A stretch of DNA of 64,000 nucleotides from Mucilaginibacter sp. OK268 (GCF_900103125.1 NZ_FNJV01000009.1:1-64000), one strand, 5' to 3'; positions 17,333-26,148 are shown, numbered from the stretch's first letter. The notes: generated by a model not told the origin, from the letters alone. Program-made: numbers and translations.

Positions 17333-17956
17333 ATGAGAATCATTTTACTTGTATTCTTATGTTCACTTAGCCTCTCCGCGTCTGCACAGTGGTATAAGTA
17401 CAACCCTTTCAGAAAGCATGAACGCTATCCGCAGATCGCGCTTTTGAAAGACCATTCTATCAAAAGATTGCCTCTTGCACAAGTAGCGAAACCTAAGATC
17501 ATGTACGCTCAAATAGAGCGCACTCCATATGCTCTTTTCCTGATGGAAGCATCGGTGATGAAAACGGCCCAGCATAATATGCGTTTCCGGGTGTATAATT
17601 CGGCCAGCTATAATTTTAGTGATCTGGCGCAGATGTATTTGAAACAGAATAGGTTATCGGAGGCTAAATGGTACCTGCTGCAAAGCTTGCAGATATCGCG
17701 CCAGCAAAATGATAATAGGCATACCATCACCAACCTCATTAACCTGGCCGCGGTAAAAACCGGCTATGGCGATTTCCCGCAGGCTAAACAGGATCTGATC
17801 GAAGCCCGTACCATTGCCAATTCATTAGGCCTTACCATGGATGTAGCTGCGGTTGATAAACAAATGCGTTATTTGGAAGAGAATAAGACCCGTTTAAAAA
17901 CCGAGATCCGCTATGCGGAAACCGCTGATACTGACTCCAAAGCAGCTATAAAGTAA
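17333..17956 (+). CDS. Secreted TPR-like protein
   Basis: A 207-residue protein with a signal peptide (cleavage near LSASAQW) and a C-terminal half made of tetratricopeptide-like helices: YNFSDLAQMYLKQNRLSEAKWYLLQSL and a following HTITNLINLAAVKTGYGDFPQAKQDL repeat. TPRs mediate protein-protein contacts, so this is likely a periplasmic scaffold or partner protein. It ends before a strong terminator (18039-18067) and appears monocistronic. No specific partner can be named. Confidence 0.8.
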   Translation: MRIILLVFLCSLSLSASAQWYKYNPFRKHERYPQIALLKDHSIKRLPLAQVAKPKIMYAQIERTPYALFLMEASVMKTAQHNMRFRVYNSASYNFSDLAQMYLKQNRLSEAKWYLLQSLQISRQQNDNRHTITNLINLAAVKTGYGDFPQAKQDLIEARTIANSLGLTMDVAAVDKQMRYLEENKTRLKTEIRYAETADTDSKAAIK

Positions 17957-18038
17957 AATTTTTATGTAACATTAGCGTAAAATGCTGGTAGTTATATACT
18001 ACAAGCAAAACATTATCGTATAATTGTTATTGTAATTA

Positions 18039-18067
18039 AGAGACAGTATTTCAACTGTCTCTTTTTA
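18039..18067 (+). terminator. Rho-independent terminator
   Basis: AGAGACAGT (18039-18047), loop ATTTCA, ACTGTCTCT (18054-18062), then TTTTATTT. Perfect 9-bp stem. It ends the TPR protein transcript and insulates the protease gene. Confidence 0.85.
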
Positions 18068-18144
18068 TTTACATTTAGCAAATTAATAAAAAGGCACAAG
18101 TATTGATGTTTTACACGAACCCCGATTTAACTACAGTAAAAGAT

Positions 18145-20292
18145 ATGTTTAAGAAAGTATATTTAGTATTGCTACTGGCTGCCGCACTTGCTTGTAAAGC
18201 GTCGCCGTCAAAACCAATAAAAGTCCCTGGCTCCACTGATCTGCAACCTGATGAACAGCAAAGTGTTGTTTGTAAGCAGATCACCTCATTGATTTTAAAC
18301 CATAATTATAAAAAGGTTGATCTGAATGATTCTATTTCGAACGTAGTTTTTGACCGGTATATAAAACTGCTGGACGAAAACCACAGTTATTTTTTAGCAT
18401 CTGATATCAAAGATTTTGAAAAATATAAAACCGTTTTGGATGACGACCTGAAGAGTGGAAATTTGAATGACGCGTTTTATATATTCAATGTGTTTCAAAA
18501 AAGATACCTGGAACACGTAAACTATTCGCTGGCACAGATCAACACCAACTTTGATTTTAATAAAGATGAAAACTTTGTTTATGACCGCGATAAGTTACCA
18601 TGGCCAGCTACACAAGCTGAAATGGATGCCATGTGGGCACAACGTGTAAAATACGACCTGCTGAATCTGAAATTAGCCAGCAATGATATGGCTAAAAACA
18701 AAGAAACGCTTAAAAAACGTTACCAGAATTTATTGACGCAGGCCAATAAACTATCCAATCAGGATGTTTTCCAGTATTTTATGGATGCCTTTACCGAGGC
18801 TATTGATCCGCATACCAATTACTTTAACCCATCAAACGCGGCAAACTTTAATATCGAGATGTCGCGCCAGTTAGAGGGTATCGGAGCTTCGCTGCTTACC
18901 GAAAACGAATACGTGACCATTAAAACCATAGTACCGGGCGGCCCTGCCGATAAAAGCCACCAGGTGAATATCAACGACCGTATAGTTGGTGTTGCACAAG
19001 GTAAAACCGGCGAGTTTCAGAATGTAATAGGCTGGCGGGTTGATAACGCCATTGCTATCATACGCGGATCAAAGGGTACTGTAGTCCGGCTTGAAATATT
19101 ACCCGCAGGTGCCGGTGTCGGCAGTAAACCCAAAGTTATTGAACTGGTACGCGAGAAGATCATCTTAAAAGATCAATCAGCTAAAAAAGAAATACGCACC
19201 TATAACAACAATGGTAAAGCCGTTAAAATAGGGGTTATATCTATACCGGCTTTCTATATCGATTTTAACGATTATAAAGCAGGTAACCCGAATTACAAGA
19301 GCACAACCCACGATGTTAAGCTGATACTGGACACCCTGAAACAACAAAATGTGGATGGTGTAGTTATTGACCTGCGTGAAAATGGTGGTGGCTCTTTAAT
19401 GGAGGCGATTGAGCTTACCGGCTTATTTATCAAAACCGGACCGGTAGTACAGGTTAAAGACACCCAAGGGCAGATAGAGGTGGATAAGGACGATGATCCG
19501 GGAGTAGCCTATTCTGGTCCGTTGAGTATCCTGGTTGATCGTTTCAGCGCTTCGGCATCAGAAATATTTGCCGGTGCAATACAGGATTATGGTCGCGGTA
19601 TTATCATGGGTACACAAACCTATGGTAAGGGATCGGTTCAAAGCGCTATTGATCTGGACAGGGTCTTAGGCTCGCCGATACGCGACAAAATCAATCAACT
19701 GGCCGGCGCGGCAACCGGAGGAAAGAAAGCAATATCAACAGGTAGCCAAAGCACTTATGGCCAGCTTAACCTGACCATTGCTAAATTTTACCGCATCAGT
19801 GGTAATTCAACACAGCATAAAGGTGTAACGCCTGATATTGCATTCCCATCGTTAATTCCGTTGGATAAATATGGTGAAGATACAGAGCCTTCGGCTATGC
19901 CATTTGATATCATCGCTAAAACCGACTTTACCAAAGTGGGCAGCTTTACCGGTGTTTTACCACAGCTTCAGAAATTGCATGATCAGCGTATGACCACCAG
20001 CGACAGCTATAAATATATGCTGGAAGACATTGCCGATTTCAAAAAACACGATGCTGAAGACAGTGTAACCCTGAACGAGGCGGCATTAAAAAAACAACGC
20101 GACGCGGATGAAAAGAAAGCGTTTGAGCACAATAACCTTCGCAGGGTAGCTTTAGGATTACCGGCCCTTAAAAAAGGACAGGCTAAACCAAAAGACGAGG
20201 ACCTTGACTTTGTAAAACGCGAAGCCGGCCAGATCATGACCGATTACATTAGCCTGGAGCCCAAACTAACAAGCACAGGAATGAAACCGTAA
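18145..20292 (+). CDS. Tail-specific carboxy-terminal processing protease (S41, Prc/Tsp-like)
   Basis: Periplasmic protease with a PDZ domain (about residues 230-330, SRQLEGIGASLL, VPGGPADKS) and an S41 core. The Ser/Lys dyad is FSASASEIFAGA (Ser472) and TYGKGSVQ (Lys495). The N-terminal helical domain and the C-terminal extension match the long Prc form (715 residues), which trims or degrades proteins and remodels the cell wall in relatives. A signal peptide ending in ALAC suggests a lipoprotein. The frame opens at 18103, but the signal-like start is the ATG at 18145 (MFKKVYLVLLL). Confidence 0.93.
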   Translation: MFKKVYLVLLLAAALACKASPSKPIKVPGSTDLQPDEQQSVVCKQITSLILNHNYKKVDLNDSISNVVFDRYIKLLDENHSYFLASDIKDFEKYKTVLDDDLKSGNLNDAFYIFNVFQKRYLEHVNYSLAQINTNFDFNKDENFVYDRDKLPWPATQAEMDAMWAQRVKYDLLNLKLASNDMAKNKETLKKRYQNLLTQANKLSNQDVFQYFMDAFTEAIDPHTNYFNPSNAANFNIEMSRQLEGIGASLLTENEYVTIKTIVPGGPADKSHQVNINDRIVGVAQGKTGEFQNVIGWRVDNAIAIIRGSKGTVVRLEILPAGAGVGSKPKVIELVREKIILKDQSAKKEIRTYNNNGKAVKIGVISIPAFYIDFNDYKAGNPNYKSTTHDVKLILDTLKQQNVDGVVIDLRENGGGSLMEAIELTGLFIKTGPVVQVKDTQGQIEVDKDDDPGVAYSGPLSILVDRFSASASEIFAGAIQDYGRGIIMGTQTYGKGSVQSAIDLDRVLGSPIRDKINQLAGAATGGKKAISTGSQSTYGQLNLTIAKFYRISGNSTQHKGVTPDIAFPSLIPLDKYGEDTEPSAMPFDIIAKTDFTKVGSFTGVLPQLQKLHDQRMTTSDSYKYMLEDIADFKKHDAEDSVTLNEAALKKQRDADEKKAFEHNNLRRVALGLPALKKGQAKPKDEDLDFVKREAGQIMTDYISLEPKLTSTGMKP

Positions 20293-20452
20293 GCCGCCCG
20301 ACTCCCTGGAGTGGGAGTTTGGATGTGCAGATTTTAGATGTGCAGATATGCAAATAAGTAAGATTACGCAGGATATAAAAAAATCTGCACATCTGAAATT
20401 TGCACATCTGCACATTTTTTATTCCCCCTTCAGGGGGCTGGGGGGAATTTAA
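20293..20452. repeat. Composite palindromic element (D-like ... E ... D)
   Basis: Left end gccgcccgactccctggagt is a degenerate family D arm that begins right after the protease stop; right end tcagggggctggggggaatt is a good family D arm. Between them (20322-20417) lies family E, tandem words gatgtgcagatatgcaaat inverted as ctgcacatctgaaatttgca. Same layout as 12159-12325 and 30109-30296. Confidence 0.65.
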
Positions 20453-20516
20453 TTTTAGTTCATGTAATTAAATTTATTGTAATTACTTTGCTGTACAAAT
20501 TATAAACCGAATACTG

Positions 20517-20978
20517 ATGATCATTGTAAATAATTATAACGAGTTTGAGGCGCAATTAGGTAAAGAGTTAGGCGTATCTGAATGGCATACCATAACCCAG
20601 GAGCAGATCAATAAATTTGCCGATGCCACGCTCGATCACCAGTGGATCCATACCGATCCGGAAAAAGCTAAAACCGAAAGTCCTTTTAAAACTACCATCG
20701 CGCACGGTTATTTGACCCTGTCGCTCATCCCGTATCTGTGGAAACAGGTAGCCGATATCCGCAACCTTAAAATGGAGATCAACTATGGCATCGAGAGCCT
20801 GCGTTTCGCGCAACCGGTATTGGTAAATGATAAAGTACGATTGAAAGTGAAACTCTCCAACCTGATCAACCTGCGCGGCGTTACCAAAACCACCATGGCC
20901 ATCGAACTGGAAATTGAAGGTCAAAAGAAACCCGCCTTTGCCGGCGATGTGGTTTTCCTGTATCATTTTATTGACTAA
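20517..20978 (+). CDS. MaoC family dehydratase (hot-dog fold)
   Basis: A 153-residue hot-dog-fold enzyme of the MaoC/NodN type, which hydrates trans-2-enoyl thioesters or acts as a dehydratase. The hydratase word is FADATLDHQWIHTDPEKAK with the catalytic Asp/His pair, followed by TIAHGYLTLSL. The length fits the single-domain NodN-like branch. A TTACTTTG box lies about 26 bases upstream. It may act in fatty-acid metabolism, but no pathway partner is adjacent. Confidence 0.9.
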   Translation: MIIVNNYNEFEAQLGKELGVSEWHTITQEQINKFADATLDHQWIHTDPEKAKTESPFKTTIAHGYLTLSLIPYLWKQVADIRNLKMEINYGIESLRFAQPVLVNDKVRLKVKLSNLINLRGVTKTTMAIELEIEGQKKPAFAGDVVFLYHFID

Positions 20979-21013
20979 CACCCTGCCCAACTCTTCCCAA
21001 AGGGGAGGGCTTT
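20979..21013. repeat. C/G-rich palindromic repeat, family C
   Basis: accctgcccaactcttccca then aaggggagggctttaat, starting one base after the MaoC stop codon. Near-identical in sequence and position to the element after cyanophycinase (16149). Confidence 0.7.
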
Positions 21014-21027
21014 AATAATAAGAAAAG

Positions 21028-21192
21028 CGTCATTGCGAGGTACGAAGCAATCTCTACGCAGGCAGGTTAGTCATTCAAGGTTTAAGCTGTTCTATTCGCT
21101 CTGTATAGCATAAAGATTATTAATGTTGTGTTTGTTTTCATTGGCATTAATGAGCTCCCTCCGGTCGGTTGTCTTCGTACCTCGCAATGACG
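21028..21192. repeat. Palindromic repeat, family A, with long loop
   Basis: Left arm cgtcattgcgaggtacgaag, right arm gtcttcgtacctcgcaatga ending at 21190-21192. The intervening 110 bases include gctccctccggtcggttg, which recurs (inverted) inside the family A element at 23468-23607. Together with the family C element it fills the 300-base gap before the LLM flavoprotein gene, apart from its promoter. Confidence 0.7.
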
Positions 21193-21259
21193 TGGTTTGT
21201 ATATTATAATCCCAATGCCATAAAAAGCTCCTCATAAACCCGCGTCGCAACCCTATCAT

Positions 21260-21267
21260 TACATTTG
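21260..21267 (+). promoter_or_regulatory. -7 promoter box (TACATTTG) with very short leader
   Basis: Perfect TAnnTTTG match only 14 bases before the start codon at 21281, implying a 5' leader of about 7 bases. No strong -33 box. Confidence 0.55.
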
Positions 21268-21280
21268 TGTTTATCATATT

Positions 21281-22294
21281 ATGGACACAAAGAAAATCCG
21301 TTTAAGCGTGCTTGATCAGTCGCCGATAAGAAAAGGCGCAACCGCCGAGCAGGCCGTAAAAGAAACCATCGAATTAGCAAAATATACCGAACAGCTGGGC
21401 TACACCCGTTATTGGGTTTCCGAGCATCATAACACCGGCATCCTGGCCGGCTCAACACCCGAAGTACTGATAGCGTACCTGGCTTCACAAACCCAGCGCA
21501 TGCGTATTGGCTCGGGAGGTATCATGATGCCCAATCACAGTACCCTAAAGGTTGCCGAAAACTTCAGGATGTTGGAAGCTCTTTTCCCGGGCCGTATTGA
21601 CCTGGGCATGGGCCGCGCGCCGGGTACCGATCGTATTACCGCGTCAGTGCTTAACCCATCAAACCAGTTCAGGGAAGATGATTTTGTAGAACAGTTGACC
21701 GATCTGAACAATTATTTTCATGATACTTATGAGCCGGGTACCGTACAGGCCAGGATAAGGGCCATTCCGCAGGTAAAAACCGTGCCCGATAAATGGCTGC
21801 TAAGCTCCAGCGGGCAAAGCGGTTTGTTTGCTGCCCACTTTGGTATGGGCTTTTCCTTCGCGCATTTTATAAACCCCAGCGGTGGTCCGCTCAACGTAAA
21901 ATTATACCGCGAACGTTTTCAGCCATCAGACGATCTGGCGCAGCCGGAAGTGAACGTAGCCATATTTGTTTTTTGCTCGGAGGATGAGGAAAAAATAAAG
22001 CAGCACCAGGCCGTGATGGATCACCGCTTTTTGCAGTTTGAAAAAGGCGGCCCTATTGTACCACTGAGTTATGCCGATGTAAAGGATGTGGTGTATGATC
22101 CGAGTGAGTTGGAACGCATCAGGCAGAACCGCTACCGGGTAATTACGGGCACACCTATGGAAATAAAGAAAAAACTAACCTGGCTGGCCGAAGATTATGA
22201 TGTAGATGAAATTATGGCTGTAACCATCACCGAAAACTTTGATGATAGGTTAAAATCATATGAATTGCTTGCCCGGCAATTTGAATTGGAATAA
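21281..22294 (+). CDS. LLM class flavin-dependent oxidoreductase
   Basis: A 337-residue TIM-barrel flavoprotein of the luciferase-like monooxygenase superfamily. Marks are the N-terminal LSVLDQSPIRKG, YTRYWVSEHHN (near residue 47), RIGSGGIMMPNHSTLKVAE, and GRIDLGMGRAPGTD. This group (often called MsnO8 or YhbW-like) uses reduced FMN, but its substrates are mostly unknown. It stands alone between repeat elements and probably has a near-leaderless transcript. Confidence 0.93.
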   Translation: MDTKKIRLSVLDQSPIRKGATAEQAVKETIELAKYTEQLGYTRYWVSEHHNTGILAGSTPEVLIAYLASQTQRMRIGSGGIMMPNHSTLKVAENFRMLEALFPGRIDLGMGRAPGTDRITASVLNPSNQFREDDFVEQLTDLNNYFHDTYEPGTVQARIRAIPQVKTVPDKWLLSSSGQSGLFAAHFGMGFSFAHFINPSGGPLNVKLYRERFQPSDDLAQPEVNVAIFVFCSEDEEKIKQHQAVMDHRFLQFEKGGPIVPLSYADVKDVVYDPSELERIRQNRYRVITGTPMEIKKKLTWLAEDYDVDEIMAVTITENFDDRLKSYELLARQFELE

Positions 22295-22325
22295 TTCCAA
22301 AAGGCGCCTGTATAGTCCCAAGAAA

Positions 22326-22414
22326 TATGTCATTGCGAGGAGGAACGACGAAGCAATCTCCTCGCGTTCAATATACAAGCGAGGAGATTGCCACGCTGCG
22401 CTCGCAATGACATA
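22326..22414. repeat. Palindromic repeat, family A
   Basis: tatgtcattgcgag at 22326-22339 is the exact reverse complement of ctcgcaatgacata at 22401-22414; inside, gcaatctcctcgcg and cgaggagattgc form a second nested stem. The clearest two-stem copy of the family. Confidence 0.85.
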
Positions 22415-22569
22415 TAGGAGAAGTGTTATAGATTGTGCCGCGAGGTATGTTTTTCGCCACCCTTCCCGCGCAATAAAAAAACTTTCTCCCACAAACACAC
22501 ACAATCACCTTTTTTGCGTTAGATAGTAATCATTCTGAAACTGTAAAAACTTTATTTCGGTTTTAATCG

Positions 22570-22577
22570 TATCTTTG
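22570..22577 (+). promoter_or_regulatory. -7 promoter box (TATCTTTG)
   Basis: Perfect TAnnTTTG match 44 bases before the GTG start of the desaturase gene. Confidence 0.55.
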
Positions 22578-22620
22578 GAAAGATTATAAATAACATTCAA
22601 ATTCTAATTCATTCAATTCA

Positions 22621-23355
22621 GTGGTAGTCATCATATTCTTTATAGCGCACTGGTTTTTGTCGCTATTCTTCCAAACGTTCTTTTTACACAGGTATGCTTC
22701 TCACAAAATGTTCACTACTAACAAGTTTTACGAAGGGACATTTTACCTGCTTACTTATATCTGCCAGGGCTCCTCGTTTTTAAATCCAAGGGCTTATGCC
22801 ATTATGCACCGTGAGCACCATGCTTACAGTGATACCGAGAAAGATCCGCATTCGCCGCACTTTTTTAAAGATGTTTTTCAGATGATGATCTACACCTCAA
22901 AAAGCTACAGCATGCACGTTAAAAGGTTGTCAAATCCAGAAGAGCGTTTTAAAGGAAACATCCCCGAGTGGCGTTTTGTTGACTACGTAGGCTCATCCAT
23001 GGTATCACGTATATCATTTGGTATCCTGTATATCGCTTTTTATGTGGTTTTTGCCACACAATGGTGGATGTACCTGTTAATCCCGATCCATTTTTTAATG
23101 GGGCCTATCCATGGCGCTATCGTAAACTGGTGCGGTCATAAATATGGTTACGCCAATTTTGACAATGGCGACAAATCAAAAAATACCACCCCATTTGATT
23201 TTTTAATGCTGGGCGAATTATTTCAGAACAATCACCACAAAAACCCAAACAGGGCCAATTTTGGTGCCAAATGGTTTGAGATAGATCCTGTTTACCCGGT
23301 GATGAAACTGATGCACTGGATGCGCATTATCAAATTAAGAAAAGCATATTTATAA
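22621..23355 (+). CDS. Acyl-CoA desaturase (fatty acid delta-9 desaturase type)
   Basis: Integral-membrane di-iron desaturase that introduces a double bond into fatty acyl chains, adjusting membrane fluidity. The three histidine boxes are HRYASH (residues 23-28), HREHH (63-67) and NNHHKN (203-208), with membrane segments before the first box and around 135-160. The start is a GTG; the first membrane helix begins at once and there is no ATG upstream in frame near the promoter. At 244 residues it is of the compact Bacteroidota type. A 14-bp hairpin downstream (23381-23420) may terminate it. Confidence 0.9.
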   Translation: MVVIIFFIAHWFLSLFFQTFFLHRYASHKMFTTNKFYEGTFYLLTYICQGSSFLNPRAYAIMHREHHAYSDTEKDPHSPHFFKDVFQMMIYTSKSYSMHVKRLSNPEERFKGNIPEWRFVDYVGSSMVSRISFGILYIAFYVVFATQWWMYLLIPIHFLMGPIHGAIVNWCGHKYGYANFDNGDKSKNTTPFDFLMLGELFQNNHHKNPNRANFGAKWFEIDPVYPVMKLMHWMRIIKLRKAYL

Positions 23356-23452
23356 GCCGAAAGCCGAAGGCTCAAAGCTGAAAGCGAAAAGTAAGATCTC
23401 TGGATGTTACTTTTCGCTTTTTTGTTTGATAGCTTTCGGCCTTAAGCTTAAG
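23356..23452 (+). repeat. Family F palindrome with terminator-like stem
   Basis: Tandem words gccgaaagccgaaggctcaa on the left and gctttcggccttaagc on the right. The core AAAGCGAAAAGTAA (23381-23394) pairs perfectly with TTACTTTTCGCTTT (23407-23420), followed by TTTTG. It begins at the desaturase stop codon and probably terminates it. Confidence 0.65.
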
Positions 23453-23467
23453 CATTCCTCCCCCGCG

Positions 23468-23607
23468 CGTCATTGCGAGGAGGAACGACGTGGACAACCG
23501 ACCGGAGGGAGCTCATTATTACCTTTAAAAAACAATTAACAACATTAATAATCCCCGATATGCAGAGCGTCTCTGTAAGTCGGGGATTGCCACGCTGCGC
23601 AATGACG
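23468..23607. repeat. Palindromic repeat, family A, long loop
   Basis: Left arm cgtcattgcgaggaggaacg, right arm cggggattgccacgctgcgc followed by aatgacg. Includes gaccggaggga, shared with 21028-21192. With the flanking family F repeats (23356-23452 and 23656-23733) it accounts for nearly all of the 413-base gap between desaturase and aminotransferase. Confidence 0.7.
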
Positions 23608-23655
23608 ACTTTTTAAGAGCGTAGCGATGATCGAGTGAGTCTAATCGTCGTTTTT

Positions 23656-23733
23656 ATAGCTTTATGCCTTAAGCTTTCTGCTTTCTGCTTATTTTCGGCT
23701 TTCCGCTTTCAGCCTTTCGCTTTCAGCTTTTCC
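23656..23733. repeat. Family F single arm
   Basis: Tandem words gctttatgccttaagctttc, tgctttctgcttattttcgg and ctttccgctttcagcctttc. It ends a few bases before the promoter of the aminotransferase gene. Confidence 0.55.
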
Positions 23734-23736
23734 CCG

Positions 23737-23744
23737 TATATTTG
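23737..23744 (+). promoter_or_regulatory. -7 promoter box (TATATTTG)
   Basis: Perfect TAnnTTTG match, 25 bases before the ATG at 23769. A TTG inside this box opens the longest reading frame (23742), which is therefore not a plausible start. Confidence 0.6.
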
Positions 23745-23768
23745 CCGCTCATAAAATTCATATTTCCA

Positions 23769-25025
23769 ATGAGTATTTCCGTATTAGCTCAAAATCTGCG
23801 CGGCTCCGAGATCATCAAGATTGCAGGCGAGATAAACGAATTGAAAAGACAAGGCCAAAACATCGCCAATTTAACCATCGGCGATTTTGACTCCAATATT
23901 TATCCCATCCCGGCCGAATTGAAGGCTGGTATTGTGGAGGCGTATAACCAAAATCAAACTAATTATCCACCGGCTGATGGGATGCTGAACCTGCGCCAGA
24001 GTGTTTCGGCTTTTTTAAAGAAGAGCTTTAACCTGGACTATTCGGCCAATGAAATACTGATCTCTGGCGGTTCACGTCCCTTGATCTATTCTACCTTTCT
24101 GGCGGTTGTTAATCCCGGCGAAAAAGTGGTATTCCCTTTACCATCATGGAACAATAACCACTACAGCGATCTGTTAGGCGCCGAAGCCATCATGATACCA
24201 ACTACTGCCGAAAATAACTTTATGCCTACTGCCGACGAGATCCGTCCGCATTTAAAAGGCGCGGCATTGCTGGCTTTATGCTCGCCATTAAACCCAACCG
24301 GTACCATGTTTGGCAAAAAGGACCTGGAAGAAATTTGCGACCTGGTTATTGCCGAAAATAAAAGTCGCCCGGCGGGCGAAAAACCATTATACCTGATGTA
24401 TGATCAGATCTATTCGCAGCTGACCTTTGGCAGTTTCGAGCATTTTGATCCGGTTAGCCTGCGTCCGGAACTGAAAGACTATACCATATTTATTGATGGC
24501 GCGTCCAAATGTTTCGCCTCAACAGGTGTAAGGGTAGGCTGGGGTTTTGGTCCGGCGCATGTTATTGATAATATGAAAGCTATTGTGGGGCACATGGGTG
24601 CATGGTCGCCCAAAGCCGAACAAGTGGCTATGGCCAGCTTCATTACCAATGATGCGGCGGTAGATGCTTATCTGACAGATATCAAAGCGAAAATTCAGGC
24701 CAGCCTGAATACGCTGCACGAAGGTTTCCAGGCATTAAAAGCCGAAGGTTTCCAGGTAGATTCGATCCAGCCGATGGGAGCCATCTATTTGACCTTAAAA
24801 ATTGATTATGCCGGCAAAACCACACCTGATGGAACCGTGCTGAAAGACTCGGCCGATATCAACTTTTACCTCATCAAAGAAGCCAAGGTAGCCCTGGTGC
24901 CGTTCTCGGCCTTTGGCACAGGCGACGATGTAAACTGGTTCCGTGCCTCGGTAGGTGCCAGCACCCTGGAAGATATCCAACAACTGATCCCACGCGTAAA
25001 AGCCGCTTTGGCAAAGTTGAAATAA
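23769..25025 (+). CDS. PLP-dependent class I/II aminotransferase
   Basis: Fold-type I aminotransferase of the aspartate aminotransferase superfamily, 418 residues. The PLP lysine is in DGASKCFASTGVRVGWG (Lys247), preceded by the CSPLNPTGT word and MYDQIYSQLTF with the PLP-contacting Asp and Tyr. Substrate cannot be read reliably; aspartate/aromatic amino acid transamination is the usual role. Start set at ATG 23769 (MSISVLAQ), because the upstream TTG overlaps the promoter box. A perfect 14-bp terminator-like hairpin follows at 25047-25076. Confidence 0.92.
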   Translation: MSISVLAQNLRGSEIIKIAGEINELKRQGQNIANLTIGDFDSNIYPIPAELKAGIVEAYNQNQTNYPPADGMLNLRQSVSAFLKKSFNLDYSANEILISGGSRPLIYSTFLAVVNPGEKVVFPLPSWNNNHYSDLLGAEAIMIPTTAENNFMPTADEIRPHLKGAALLALCSPLNPTGTMFGKKDLEEICDLVIAENKSRPAGEKPLYLMYDQIYSQLTFGSFEHFDPVSLRPELKDYTIFIDGASKCFASTGVRVGWGFGPAHVIDNMKAIVGHMGAWSPKAEQVAMASFITNDAAVDAYLTDIKAKIQASLNTLHEGFQALKAEGFQVDSIQPMGAIYLTLKIDYAGKTTPDGTVLKDSADINFYLIKEAKVALVPFSAFGTGDDVNWFRASVGASTLEDIQQLIPRVKAALAKLK

Positions 25026-25046
25026 AGGATTTATTTATAGATTTAA

Positions 25047-25076
25047 AAAGGCCATCATGCTTGCATGATGGCCTTT
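25047..25076 (+). terminator. Terminator-like hairpin after the aminotransferase gene
   Basis: AAAGGCCATCATGC (25047-25060) pairs perfectly with GCATGATGGCCTTT (25063-25076). The stem is flanked by A's and T's, as in bidirectional terminators, but the T-run is short. Confidence 0.75.
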
Positions 25077-25095
25077 GTTGATTAAAGCGAAGGCC

Positions 25096-25168
25096 TGTCA
25101 TCCTGAGCTCCGTCGAAGGATAGAGCGCAGAGGCCAGCCCACCATGCTTCGACGGGCTTAGCATAACA
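25096..25168. repeat. Palindromic repeat, family B
   Basis: tgtcatcctgagctccgtcg on the left, gcttcgacgggcttagcata on the right; same family as 4271-4336, 5733-5806 and 62902-62975. Confidence 0.7.
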
Positions 25169-25184
25169 CCTGGCTCAAAAAGCT

Positions 25185-25318
25185 CTGGCACTGTGCGATT
25201 CCTTCCCTCGGGAAGGGGAGGAAGGGGTTTATGGAATAGGATGATAATCGCCCGCATAAACCCCTCCCTGCCATTACACCAGGCTGACGCGCCCCTCCCG
25301 TGGGGAGGGAACTAAAAA
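25185..25318. repeat. C/G-rich palindromes, family C-like
   Basis: ttccttccctcgggaagggg and cccctcccgtggggaggga are short palindromes on either side of aataggatgataatcg; the words ggaaggggttta and taaacccctcc pair with each other to close a larger stem. Confidence 0.6.
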
Positions 25319-25414
25319 TGCAATAGTATCTGTTAAATTATTTTACAAATAAGAAAATGAAACTTATCTGAGTAAAAATTGTTGACTATAAAACAATATA
25401 AACATACACTCACT

Positions 25415-25999
25415 ATGAAAAGATTAAGTTTAATGATGATGTTCGTGCTATCGGCATGGATGTTCCAGGCATGTAATAATGGTGCCAAAACAGATAGTAA
25501 AGAAAGCGCAGACAGCGCAAATCATACTAAAGACACTACCACAAGCGGCGCTACTGGCATTGCGGTTGACCAGGGCGATTCTAAATTTGCAACCGATGCC
25601 GCCAATGGTGGCCTGGCCGAAGTTGCGGTAGCCACAGTCGCGGTGCAAAAAGCCATTAATCCGAAAGTAAAGGCATTTGCCGAAATGATGGTAAAAGATC
25701 ATAGCAAAGCTAATGAGGAATTAATGGGTATCGCCAAAATCAAAAACATCACTCTGCCTGCCGCGCCAAGCGAAGACAAGCAAAAAGAGCTGGCAGATCT
25801 TTCGGCCAAATCAACAACCGATTTTGACAAGGCCTTTGTGGATGCTATGGTTGATGGGCATAAAAAGACCATCGCGATGTTTGAAGATGCGGCTAAAAAC
25901 TGTAAAGATGCCGATCTGAAGGCTTTTGCTGCTAACACCTTGCCGGTTATAAAAGGTCACCTGGCCGAAATTGAAGCCATTAAAAAAAGATTGAGATAA
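25415..25999 (+). CDS. DUF4142 lipoprotein
   Basis: A 194-residue exported protein. Signal peptide MKRLSLMMMFVLSAWMFQAC ends at a lipobox cysteine, then a low-complexity linker rich in Asp/Ser/Thr, then a helical DUF4142 domain (GGLAEVAVATVAVQKAINPKV, FAEMMVKDHSKANEELMGIA, DFDKAFVDAMVDGHKKTIAMF). DUF4142 is a ferritin-like four-helix domain common in Bacteroidota; function is not established, though it is often linked to stress. The frame opens at a TTG (25379); the ATG at 25415 gives the proper signal peptide. Confidence 0.9.
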   Translation: MKRLSLMMMFVLSAWMFQACNNGAKTDSKESADSANHTKDTTTSGATGIAVDQGDSKFATDAANGGLAEVAVATVAVQKAINPKVKAFAEMMVKDHSKANEELMGIAKIKNITLPAAPSEDKQKELADLSAKSTTDFDKAFVDAMVDGHKKTIAMFEDAAKNCKDADLKAFAANTLPVIKGHLAEIEAIKKRLR

Positions 26000-26002
26000 T
26001 AT

Positions 26003-26075
26003 CCTGATTTCGGATTTCGAATGTTCGATTTCGGATTTGTTTCGGTTTTGGATGCTCGGGTTCGAATTTAAAGTT
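26003..26075. repeat. Low-complexity repeat, family H (gatttcggatttcg)
   Basis: Tandem degenerate words gatttcggatttcgaatgtt and cgatttcggatttgtttcgg. Related words occur at 30155-30240 and 46917-46955. Confidence 0.55.
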
Positions 26076-26079
26076 TGGG

Positions 26080-26146
26080 TTTTAAAAATTAGGATTTAGA
26101 ACTTAGAATTTAGTGATTAAAACCTTAGGATTTAGCTTCAAAAAAG
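26080..26146. repeat. Low-complexity repeat, family N
   Basis: Words taggatttagaacttagaat and accttaggatttagc; complementary to the words at 10748-10790. Confidence 0.4.
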
Positions 26147-26148
26147 CG

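Larger units (their letters stand above)
22295..22620. other. 326-base gap holding a family A repeat and promoter
   Basis: Contains the family A palindrome at 22326-22414 and the desaturase promoter near 22570. No coding frame is credible; apparent frames are translations of the repeat. Confidence 0.6.
25026..25414. other. 389-base gap: terminator and repeats
   Basis: Holds the hairpin at 25047-25076, a family B palindrome at 25096-25168, and C/G-rich family C-like palindromes at about 25185-25318. The last 95 bases are AT-rich and hold the promoter of the DUF4142 gene; no clear box was found. Confidence 0.6.

Noticed and set aside
22260..22526. Small frames on both strands after the LLM flavoprotein
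   Set aside because: Both are translations of the family A palindrome.
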